Shown one piece after another: positions 1-6,758 of a DNA stretch of 12,600 bases. Position 1 is the stretch's first letter, and each line of letters begins with the position of its first letter. The translations under genes were made by a program, and so were the position numbers. The DNA lies in contig JAEEZP010000005.1 in assembly GCA_016291915.1 (NCBI GenBank), forward strand, positions 1 to 12,600. The letters run 5' to 3'. Under the pieces are notes generated by a model that ran no database searches, was not told the DNA's origin, and worked only from the letters and a program-made list of their open reading frames with translations. This stretch comes from Prevotella sp. Its GTDB lineage: Bacteria > Bacteroidota > Bacteroidia > Bacteroidales > Bacteroidaceae.

Positions 1-14
1 AGATAGGCAAACAG

Positions 15-443
15 ATGACACAACAAGCCCAGGCTGAGGTTCAACGAGGAATCAACAAACAAGTGCAGCAGATGAACCAACAAGTGAACCAACAGGTGAA
101 AAACGCCACCAATATGATGCAGCAGAAAGGAGAGCAGGCTCAGCAAACAGGCGAACAGCCACAGCAACCACAGCAACCCATTCAACCTTCCCCACAGCCC
201 GAACAACCGACAGGTCGCGTTCAGTCGGAAGAGAGCAAAGCCGCACAACTACGTCTGCGTGACATTCTGGCAGGGAGAAAAGGTCAGGTAGCCGGAACAG
301 GCTCCACGGATGCCACATCATCTGCACCAAAGATTTCTATCACACCAGGCAACAGGAATTCTCTCAATGCCCAAATCCCATCAAAATATAAGCGTTTGCA
401 GAAGGCAAAGAGATCTGGTGACACGCCAACAAAGGATAAATAA
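15..443 (+). CDS. Gln/Pro-rich low-complexity protein of unknown function (start uncertain)
   Basis: I do not recognise this protein. As read from the ATG at 15 it has 142 residues, but the frame is open to the left edge (in-frame codons from position 3), and no clear ribosome binding site is visible in the 14 bases before the ATG. It may therefore be the C-terminal part of a longer protein. Residues 1-40 are Gln/Asn/Val-rich with a spacing that suggests a coiled coil (repeated Q-Q-V-N steps). Residues about 45-67 are a Gln/Pro-rich linker. The rest is basic and polar, with an amphipathic stretch around RLRDILAGRKG, and it ends in a Lys-rich tail. No signal peptide or membrane segment is visible in this part, and there are no Cys residues or Gly-Gly terminus, so it is not an obvious ubiquitin-like modifier. 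It lies 21 bp upstream of the JAB gene and probably shares its transcript. A structural or linker role in the secretion machine is only a guess. Confidence 0.65.
   Translation: MTQQAQAEVQRGINKQVQQMNQQVNQQVKNATNMMQQKGEQAQQTGEQPQQPQQPIQPSPQPEQPTGRVQSEESKAAQLRLRDILAGRKGQVAGTGSTDATSSAPKISITPGNRNSLNAQIPSKYKRLQKAKRSGDTPTKDK
75..98 (+). repeat. Imperfect 12-bp tandem duplication in the Gln-rich coding region
   Basis: Two adjacent 12-bp units, aaccaacaagtg and aaccaacaggtg, differ at one base and encode N-Q-Q-V twice. They look like slippage-type expansion inside the Gln-rich coiled coil. The unit is in frame, so copy-number change would alter protein length without a frameshift. Confidence 0.5.
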
Positions 444-464
444 TACGAGGATAATATAACCTAT

Positions 465-2249
465 ATGAAAAGAATACATGTAATTGCAATTCTGCTATTC
501 ACGATGCTTACCATCAGTGTAAACGCATCGGCGCAGAAGAAATTCCGGCAGCATCGTTATGTGCCGAAAACTGTATCGCTGAACGAGGTAATCAATTCCT
601 TCAAACAATATGTGGAGGATATTCCTTATCTAAGTGAAGCTTCCATTCAGTCGAAGACCGAAGAGGTGGATGCGCATACCGACAAGTTGCGCAACTGGAA
701 GGATCGTAAAGCCTATGCCGAAGAAAATGACTTGGCTGGTTTTATTTCTCGTGAACGAGAAGAACTGAACAAGTTAAAAGAAGGTGTTGCGCCAATGGTC
801 GACCAGTTTATGAAACAGTACAATGGCGTGATCATCCCCGACTCCGCAGGTTGTCGCGACAGTTTGGAATTTGTATTAAACGATAAACTTGGAAGAGTAG
901 AAACCAGTCTGAATGTTCTGGATCGTGAGGTGAATACAAAGGGCAAAAAAGAGGATAATGACTTACCATGGGGACTCATCGGTGGTCTCATCGCTGGTTT
1001 ACTGGCCCTGATCTTGATTATCTGGGCTTTGGTAAGTGCTGGTAAGAAAAAGAAGAAATACACACCGGCTCCGGTAATCACTCCACAGACCGCTGCAAAG
1101 CCTGGTGAGGCTGGCATCGTTGTCCGTCGTAAGACAGCAACGATTCTAAAGAAACAGAGTCTGGAGGATGTGATAGACAATCCTCATTATATGAAGATTG
1201 ATTTGGAAGACTGCTGCTATGAGTCGGCCGTCCGCCGTATGTATATCAAAGATACATGTATCATCGATATCTATAACATGTACCTGTCTGACCGGAAAGA
1301 TCCAGAAAATGCCAAAGAGTATGGCTGTATGGTACTCGGCCGCTGGGTATTTGATGCGGAAAACAATGAATACTATGTATCGCTTGAGCATATCATTCTG
1401 CCTGGTGAAGATGCCGTCTTCGACGAGTATGAACTGAATTTCGGCGGTATCATCAAATTGAGAATATTGGAACAGCTACGAAAACTGCGTAGGGAGACAA
1501 ACCTGCAGTATGACCTTACCTGCTGGGTACACTCTCATCCTGGACTGACGGTATTCTTCAGTAATGCTGACAGTAATGTTCAGGACCAGTTGAAGCATCC
1601 TCAGCATCCAAAGTTCCTCACCGCCCTTGTCATCGACACACTGACACCGACCATGGAAACCGGTATCTTTACCTACCATCGTGATATGACACTCAATACG
1701 AGAAACGATATGAAGAAGCTCTATTCGTTGGAAGAGTGGTATCAGTGGGCAATGAAGAGTATGGAATCGAAAGAAACAGAAACTCCGGAACCAAAGAGCC
1801 TCGATCATTCGTTATGCTTCAATACACTGGCAGATGCTAAAGAACATACTACTACTTGTTTCGGGATCAATGTAACAAAGGATATGGTCATCGATTTATG
1901 TATGGCTCTGAGCAATCAGGCTAACGGTATCGCAGGATATATCTATGGTCAAGCCAACAAGAAAGACCAGTTAACCGAGTACACTGCTGAACGTCTTTCA
2001 GACAAGGACAACGAGGCAAATGCGCAGTTAGTGGGTTGCTTTGTGGTAACACCACATTTCAGTATTCCATCCATACGTAAGATCCTGGCAGGTAAATTGG
2101 ATGACATTAAGTTTGTACTTGTCTATGTTCCTGCCGAAGGAGTGCTCACTTCTATCCCCGTAATGTCGGATGACCTCTGTAGTTATGAGAGTTATTACGG
2201 CGTGCAGAAACTTGAGGATTTAAAATCATGGACTAAAAAAGGCAGATAA
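465..2249 (+). CDS. Membrane-anchored JAB/MPN (JAMM) metallopeptidase, deubiquitinase-like
   Basis: This 594-residue protein is predicted to cut an isopeptide or peptide bond next to a ubiquitin-like modifier at the cytoplasmic face of the inner membrane. Residues 1-23 form a signal peptide ending ASA-Q. Residues 24-165 are a charged, mostly helical periplasmic region. Residues about 169-191 form one transmembrane helix followed by KKKKK. The rest is cytoplasmic. The JAMM zinc and catalytic signature is complete: E285 in EYGCMVLG, H356-S-H358, S366 and D369, with exactly seven residues between H358 and S366. Residues about 470-580 look like a second, degenerate MPN fold (NGIAGYIYG, then LVGCFVVTPHFS) that lacks the metal ligands, as in MPN+/MPN- pairs; this is inference. 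The gene sits 21 bp after the Gln-rich gene and 2 bp before the RING/FHA gene, with an E1-like gene next. That context favours a role on a ubiquitin-like protein over a small-molecule role. Full JAMM family membership is clear; the substrate is unknown. Confidence 0.85.
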   Translation: MKRIHVIAILLFTMLTISVNASAQKKFRQHRYVPKTVSLNEVINSFKQYVEDIPYLSEASIQSKTEEVDAHTDKLRNWKDRKAYAEENDLAGFISREREELNKLKEGVAPMVDQFMKQYNGVIIPDSAGCRDSLEFVLNDKLGRVETSLNVLDREVNTKGKKEDNDLPWGLIGGLIAGLLALILIIWALVSAGKKKKKYTPAPVITPQTAAKPGEAGIVVRRKTATILKKQSLEDVIDNPHYMKIDLEDCCYESAVRRMYIKDTCIIDIYNMYLSDRKDPENAKEYGCMVLGRWVFDAENNEYYVSLEHIILPGEDAVFDEYELNFGGIIKLRILEQLRKLRRETNLQYDLTCWVHSHPGLTVFFSNADSNVQDQLKHPQHPKFLTALVIDTLTPTMETGIFTYHRDMTLNTRNDMKKLYSLEEWYQWAMKSMESKETETPEPKSLDHSLCFNTLADAKEHTTTCFGINVTKDMVIDLCMALSNQANGIAGYIYGQANKKDQLTEYTAERLSDKDNEANAQLVGCFVVTPHFSIPSIRKILAGKLDDIKFVLVYVPAEGVLTSIPVMSDDLCSYESYYGVQKLEDLKSWTKKGR

Positions 2250-2251
2250 AA

Positions 2252-4633
2252 ATGATGAAGAAAGTTTTAACTATATTCGCCTTGATGGCGTTCGCACTTA
2301 CAATGAGTGCCCAGGAAGTATCAAAAATCCAGTTCTGCGACAAGAAGTATGAATATGGAGAAGGTAAGGATAGTGTTACCTTGTACCTCAAGGTGCTTGA
2401 TGCGAATGGCAAGCCATGTAAAGACATCAATGTTGCCAATCTGGAAAAGCATCTGATCATCAACGAGGATGGTGTACCCATTCCTCAGGATCGTCGTAAA
2501 ATTTTCTCCTTAAGTTCCGGACAACGTATCCCAAGTGATTTTACTATTTCTGTACTCGTAGACCTGAGTATACCTGAAGCAGGTAAGGGACAGATCTATG
2601 AAGCATTTGGAAAACTGGTGGAGAGCGCACCCGACAGTTGTGTGTTCTTGTCATTCTTCGGTGAGGATGTCAGTTCTAGTCAGTTAGTGACGAAAAAGAA
2701 CCTACCTAGCTTCAAGGATAAGTTCATGGCACACTCCGACAAGAAATACTTCTATGGCGCACTATATTCGAAACTGGCAGAGTTCAGCGATGGAAAAGCC
2801 GAGTTGGAAGAGTCAGTACGCACAAAGGGCGGATACGTAAAGAATGCCAGCATTAACCGCCGTGCCCTCCAGGCAAAAGACAAGAACCTGCTGTTCATAT
2901 TCACAGAAGGAAACATGCGTCCAGAGGATGAGCCTATTACTTTCGTGGAGGTAACCGACTATCAGTCTAACGCCACCCATCTGGTTCCGAAAGTATATGC
3001 CTTCTATTATACAGGTGTCGGGGTGGATGAGAATGTTGAACTGACATTGAAGGGTGTGTCTGCTCCCCGTAATGCAGAGGGACAGGTATTGACCGACCGA
3101 CAGGGTGCTTACAGGCCATCTGCCGATCTGAGTAATGTGCTCAGTAATTTCCAAGAAGTGGTTAACGATGCGATGTACGACTTCGCATATACCTACAGGG
3201 CAACTGACGACAAGGCATATACCGGCCGTGTCAATTATGCAGCAGAATGGAAGGGTATGGAAGCCGGTAGTGGTGATTATTCCATCGGTTCTGCTGAAAC
3301 GCCATGGCCCGTACGTGCAGAAAGCACCGGCGATGCCTTGACAAAGATTCTGGTTGCCCTCTTGGTAGCTATCCTTACCTTCATTATCTTCTTCTTGATC
3401 ATGAAGGTGCTCATACCGTTTATCAAGTCAAAGCAGTTCGCACATAAATACTATAAACCCTATGTAGCCGAAGAAGGTGTCACACGTCGTATCTGTCACT
3501 ATTGCCGTCAGGATATCCAGCCCGGGCAGAAAGTGGTAATGAAATGTAAGCATATCATGCATGTAGGCTGCTGGCAGCAGAATGGTTATAAATGTGTGGA
3601 ATATGGTCAGAACTGTAAAGAGGGTATTCAGGATCATGTAGATGTCAAAGAGATGTTCAGTCCTGCATCCCTGCGTGACACTTATCAGACATTGGCAGGT
3701 GTTCTCGCCGGTCTGGTCAGCTGGATGATTTTCGAGTTTACCGGTCGTGGCATGTTCGGTGGGCTGGGCAGAGCCATTGCCAATACCTTCTATCTCAAGG
3801 ATGATCAGACAAACATGGTGACAGACTGCGGAGCCAAAGTGTCAGCTCTCTTGACGGTTGGCCTGCTTCTCGGTTTCTTCCTGTCGTTGGTATTCCGTTA
3901 CAATGATGAGTATCGCAAAAAGGACGCTAAGGTATACATGAAGATTGTAGGACTCTCGCTCTTGTCTGGAGTCATCGGTTTTCTGGCTATGCTTGTAGGA
4001 GGAATCATCTTCTGTTTGCTTCTGTCAGCCGTGGGAACGACATACATCCCGTGGTATTGCTCACTGCCTGCCTATATTATCTTCTCAATATGCATGACCT
4101 TGAGTCTTACCATCAAGTCATCAATACCTACAAAGAGTGCCCTCATCGGTGGTGGTATCTCCGCCATCATCGGTTTTATCGTGCTCTACTTCGGTGGCGC
4201 CATCAGTTCAAGTATGGGCTGGCTGAACATGCTGCTCGACTTCGTTATCTATGGCGGTGGTCTCGGAGCTTCACTGGTAACTGTACGTATGTTGGCAGAG
4301 CGTTACTTCCTCGTCATCAAGAATGGTATGAAGGCCGGACAGCGCATTCCTATCCACAAGTGGATGAACGCAACTGGTGGCGGCAACAAGGTTACTATCG
4401 GAAAGACCAATGAATGTGAGATCCAGATGAACTGGGAGAAAGCAAATAAGGTGGCGGACAAGCATGTACAGCTGTATATCGATACCACACGTTCGCTGCC
4501 AATGTTGACACCATTAGCTGACGGCGTGGTCTTTAATGTCCGCACGAATCTGCCTGCCAACAAACCAGTCATTCTGAATAATGCGGATACCTTTATGGTT
4601 GGCGATACCACTTTTGAATACATAGAGTCGTAA
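2252..4633 (+). CDS. Multi-pass membrane protein with periplasmic vWA-like domain, RING-like zinc finger and C-terminal FHA-like domain
   Basis: The product has 793 residues (a start at the second ATG, 2255, is equally possible). Residues 1-20 are a signal peptide ending MSA-Q. Residues about 25-350 are periplasmic and resemble a von Willebrand A domain, with strand FTISVLVDLS and a degenerate MIDAS (D104-L-S106-I-P108). The first membrane helix is about 366-388. A cytoplasmic zinc module follows: C415, C418, C432, H434, H437, C440, C448, C455. The first six ligands have RING-H2 spacing (C-x2-C-x13-C-x-H-x2-H-x2-C); the last pair is spaced x6 instead of x2. About six further membrane helices lie between 480 and 680. 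The C-terminus (about 693-793) looks FHA-like: TIGKTNECEI, a conserved-type His in ADKH (735-738), and a final strand MVGDTTFEYIE. Lys replaces the usual Arg after the first Gly, and Ser of the S-x-x-H motif is missing, so phosphothreonine binding is uncertain. The vWA part recalls TssR-type and the membrane part TssN-type components of Bacteroidota T6SS, but I cannot prove homology. It may scaffold the envelope complex and act as an E3-like factor. Confidence 0.8.
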   Translation: MMKKVLTIFALMAFALTMSAQEVSKIQFCDKKYEYGEGKDSVTLYLKVLDANGKPCKDINVANLEKHLIINEDGVPIPQDRRKIFSLSSGQRIPSDFTISVLVDLSIPEAGKGQIYEAFGKLVESAPDSCVFLSFFGEDVSSSQLVTKKNLPSFKDKFMAHSDKKYFYGALYSKLAEFSDGKAELEESVRTKGGYVKNASINRRALQAKDKNLLFIFTEGNMRPEDEPITFVEVTDYQSNATHLVPKVYAFYYTGVGVDENVELTLKGVSAPRNAEGQVLTDRQGAYRPSADLSNVLSNFQEVVNDAMYDFAYTYRATDDKAYTGRVNYAAEWKGMEAGSGDYSIGSAETPWPVRAESTGDALTKILVALLVAILTFIIFFLIMKVLIPFIKSKQFAHKYYKPYVAEEGVTRRICHYCRQDIQPGQKVVMKCKHIMHVGCWQQNGYKCVEYGQNCKEGIQDHVDVKEMFSPASLRDTYQTLAGVLAGLVSWMIFEFTGRGMFGGLGRAIANTFYLKDDQTNMVTDCGAKVSALLTVGLLLGFFLSLVFRYNDEYRKKDAKVYMKIVGLSLLSGVIGFLAMLVGGIIFCLLLSAVGTTYIPWYCSLPAYIIFSICMTLSLTIKSSIPTKSALIGGGISAIIGFIVLYFGGAISSSMGWLNMLLDFVIYGGGLGASLVTVRMLAERYFLVIKNGMKAGQRIPIHKWMNATGGGNKVTIGKTNECEIQMNWEKANKVADKHVQLYIDTTRSLPMLTPLADGVVFNVRTNLPANKPVILNNADTFMVGDTTFEYIES

Positions 4634-4639
4634 CGAGAT

Positions 4640-5854
4640 ATGGAAAAAGAAAAATATGAATGGGGAGAGGGTGTCTATACGCTACTCTCTTGGTTCAAGA
4701 AAGACAAGGTGAAGAATGCCCGTGTGCTCGTTGCAGGGTGTGGGGCATTAGGTAATGAGGTGGTTAAAAACCTGGCCTTGTTCGGTATTGGTCATATCTA
4801 TGTTGTCGACTTCGACAGGATTGAACTTTCTAATCTCACACGATCGGTGCTCTTCCGTGAAGAAGATGCCTATAACCATTCCTATAAGGCAGAGATCGTG
4901 GCAAAACGCGCACGAGAGATCAATCCACAGATAGAGGTCACACCTATCGTTGGTAATCTGTTCTCGGAAGTTGGATTTGGCATCTACCGCTCGGTGGACG
5001 TAATCATAGGATGTCTCGACAGTCGTATCGCCCGTTATCAACTGAACCGTTTAGCGATGCGCGCTGGAAAGAACTGGATCGACGGGAGTATTGAGAATAT
5101 GACCGGTGCCGTGAAGGTTTATGCTCCAGGTATCAGCTGTTATGAATGCAGTCTTTCCAGAGATGAATTCAATCACATCATGCTTCGTACAGGCTGCGCC
5201 GATGTAGTACGTTCTCAGACTTCCCAGGGGCGCGTAGCGACGACGCCTATCAGCGCCTCTATTGTAGGTGCCCTTCAGGTGCAGGAAGCCATGAAAATCA
5301 TCCACATGGACACTACGGCAGAGGAAGAGAACAGTGAGGTGACAACGTTCACTCCGTTCAAGACCCTGCAAGGCAAGATGCTCCGCTACGAGGGTATGAC
5401 AAACACCATGAATATCTACAAGATCTCTTCATGGAAGAAAATCTGTCCTGCTCACGAGCAATGGAATAACGTCATACCATGTGCAGAACTTTCTGCTACT
5501 CAGTTTGTAGAGGATGTGCTCACCAAACTGAAATCGATCCTGAAAGCAGAGAATGTAGAGATCAACATGTGTAACAATAAGTTTATCGACATCGTCGCGA
5601 CAGACTATCCACAGAAGGAATTCGAGGTGATGCTGCCTGAATCACAACTTGAGGGATTTATCAAGAAGAACAAGGAACTGCGCCAACTTAGTTATCGCAC
5701 GCTCATTCATAAACATTTCTTTGAGAATATCGACGACCGGTTCCCCTATCAGCAGCTTACGCTCAAGCAGATAGGCATACCATTGTACGATGTCCTCAAA
5801 GTATCAACAGAGAATGGGGTGTTCTATGTGGAACTCTCCGCCGATGCTTATTAA
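4640..5854 (+). CDS. E1-like (ThiF/MoeB/UBA family) activating enzyme with C-terminal ubiquitin-fold-like domain
   Basis: This 404-residue cytoplasmic enzyme is predicted to adenylate the C-terminus of a ubiquitin-like protein. The nucleotide-binding set is intact: G33-C-G35-A-L-G38, D57-F-D59, the SNLTRSVLF variant of the usual SNLNRQ motif with R68, K83, and the catalytic-type Asp D127 in CLDSRIAR. A structural zinc site is likely, formed by C167-x2-C170 and C269-P-A-H272, with His in place of the last Cys. C186 (TGCADVV) lies where ThiF/MoeB and E1 enzymes carry their conserved Cys, ahead of the UBA-like helix GALQVQEAMKI. Residues 276-404 go beyond MoeB length and end in TLKQIGIPLYDVLKV plus a last strand, which closely resembles the C-terminal ubiquitin-fold domain of UBA3-type E1s, the part that recruits E2. 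It starts 6 bp after the RING/FHA gene and ends 12 bp before tssG. A role in thiamine or molybdopterin synthesis is unlikely because no such genes are nearby. Catalytic competence is well supported; the modifier is unknown. Confidence 0.88.
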   Translation: MEKEKYEWGEGVYTLLSWFKKDKVKNARVLVAGCGALGNEVVKNLALFGIGHIYVVDFDRIELSNLTRSVLFREEDAYNHSYKAEIVAKRAREINPQIEVTPIVGNLFSEVGFGIYRSVDVIIGCLDSRIARYQLNRLAMRAGKNWIDGSIENMTGAVKVYAPGISCYECSLSRDEFNHIMLRTGCADVVRSQTSQGRVATTPISASIVGALQVQEAMKIIHMDTTAEEENSEVTTFTPFKTLQGKMLRYEGMTNTMNIYKISSWKKICPAHEQWNNVIPCAELSATQFVEDVLTKLKSILKAENVEINMCNNKFIDIVATDYPQKEFEVMLPESQLEGFIKKNKELRQLSYRTLIHKHFFENIDDRFPYQQLTLKQIGIPLYDVLKVSTENGVFYVELSADAY

Positions 5855-5866
5855 TGTTGAAAGAAG

Positions 5867-6748
5867 ATGCCATATATACTACCACCGGACATCAACGCTG
5901 AGATATTACTGAATTACTTCCCGAAAGGAAAATTCAAAATCTCGCTGCAAGGATTGCACAAACGCAATACTTACGGAGATGTTATTGAATTGGAAGAGAT
6001 GTACGACAGTGATGCACTCCATGCCACACTGGGTAGGATGAGTATTTACAACTCTCTACCGGAATACATGTTCCACCCTATCGACCGCTTCGACAACCTA
6101 CCTGTTAATAATGAGGCAGAAGCATTCCATAATGAGGTGGACAAGCAAGAACAGGAGAAAACAGATGCTTTTCGTTTCTTCTCCCCCATCGATGTGCTGC
6201 TCTTCCGCCTAAGGGCAAACATCAGGGCGAAGGCAGAGGAATATACCCAAAGTAACGTGGTAATGCAGCAGATCCTGGGAGACGAAATGACTGATGAACA
6301 AAAGAAAAACCGATTCATTCGTCAGTTGATACCTTTGTTGCCTCAATGTAAGAACCTCCGGGGAAACCGCACACTATTGACATTCTTGCTAAGGAAAATC
6401 TTTCTGAAAGAGAACTTGCACATAGAAGTAGTACAGGAAGATCGGGAGATGGTTGATGAACGACCTCGCTATGACGACAAACTCAACACAGTCATCGGCA
6501 ATTGTTATGTAGATAACAGTTACCATGAGCATGTTGCCGTATATAGGATTGCCTACTGGTCGGACGAGGAGTGTAATGAACACTTCCTGCAGTTCATTGA
6601 TGAGATTGAGGAACTGCGGTTGTTCATACGAGATTATTTCCTAGGTGTTGAGGAGGAGATCTCCTTCCTTGTCACACAGGATTATCCGCCTGTCAGACTG
6701 AACGATGAGAAGATCTTTAACTATTTGAATTATAATACAAATCTATAA
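5867..6748 (+). CDS. tssG: T6SS baseplate wedge subunit TssG (Bacteroidota type)
   Basis: TssG works with TssF and TssE as the wedge of the T6SS baseplate in the cytoplasm, and TssK attaches to it. This 293-residue protein opens with a short segment rich in aromatic and Pro residues (YILPPDINAEILLNYF). Its middle has the pattern expected of TssG: an N-terminal helical domain, then around residues 165-182 a G-N-R-T-L-L-T-F-L-L stretch matching the family's N-R-x-G-T-x-x-G-L helix, then strand LHIEVVQ. The C-terminus contains LRLFIRDYFLG and RLNDEKIF. It is slightly shorter than typical proteobacterial TssG. The start at 5867 follows a purine-rich GAAAGAAG. An ATG overlapping the upstream stop (5854) is in another frame and leads to a short product, so I rejected it. 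The assignment rests on the pattern and on the neighbouring tssK, tssE and tssF, not on strong identity. Confidence 0.75.
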   Translation: MPYILPPDINAEILLNYFPKGKFKISLQGLHKRNTYGDVIELEEMYDSDALHATLGRMSIYNSLPEYMFHPIDRFDNLPVNNEAEAFHNEVDKQEQEKTDAFRFFSPIDVLLFRLRANIRAKAEEYTQSNVVMQQILGDEMTDEQKKNRFIRQLIPLLPQCKNLRGNRTLLTFLLRKIFLKENLHIEVVQEDREMVDERPRYDDKLNTVIGNCYVDNSYHEHVAVYRIAYWSDEECNEHFLQFIDEIEELRLFIRDYFLGVEEEISFLVTQDYPPVRLNDEKIFNYLNYNTNL

Positions 6749-6758
6749 TAACATACTT

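Noticed and set aside
4051..4413. Plus-strand 120-codon frame overlapping the membrane/FHA gene
   Set aside because: The peptide is rich in His, Arg, Trp and Tyr in the pattern of an out-of-frame reading of membrane-helix codons, and the overlapping frame encodes clear transmembrane and FHA-like sequence.
4640..5854. MoeB/ThiF enzyme for molybdopterin or thiamine synthesis
   Set aside because: There are no cofactor genes nearby, the protein is longer, and the C-terminal domain resembles an E1 UFD. The adjacent JAMM gene points to protein conjugation instead.
465..5854. CBASS (Cap2/Cap3) or a stand-alone antiphage ubiquitin-like operon
   Set aside because: There is no nucleotidyltransferase or CBASS effector, and the E1 is not fused to an E2 as in Cap2. 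The JAB is membrane-anchored, and the genes continue without a break into T6SS baseplate genes.
5854..5866. ATG overlapping the E1 stop codon as a tssG start
   Set aside because: It is in a different frame from the TssG sequence and does not lead into it. The ATG at 5867, preceded by a purine-rich stretch, is in frame.
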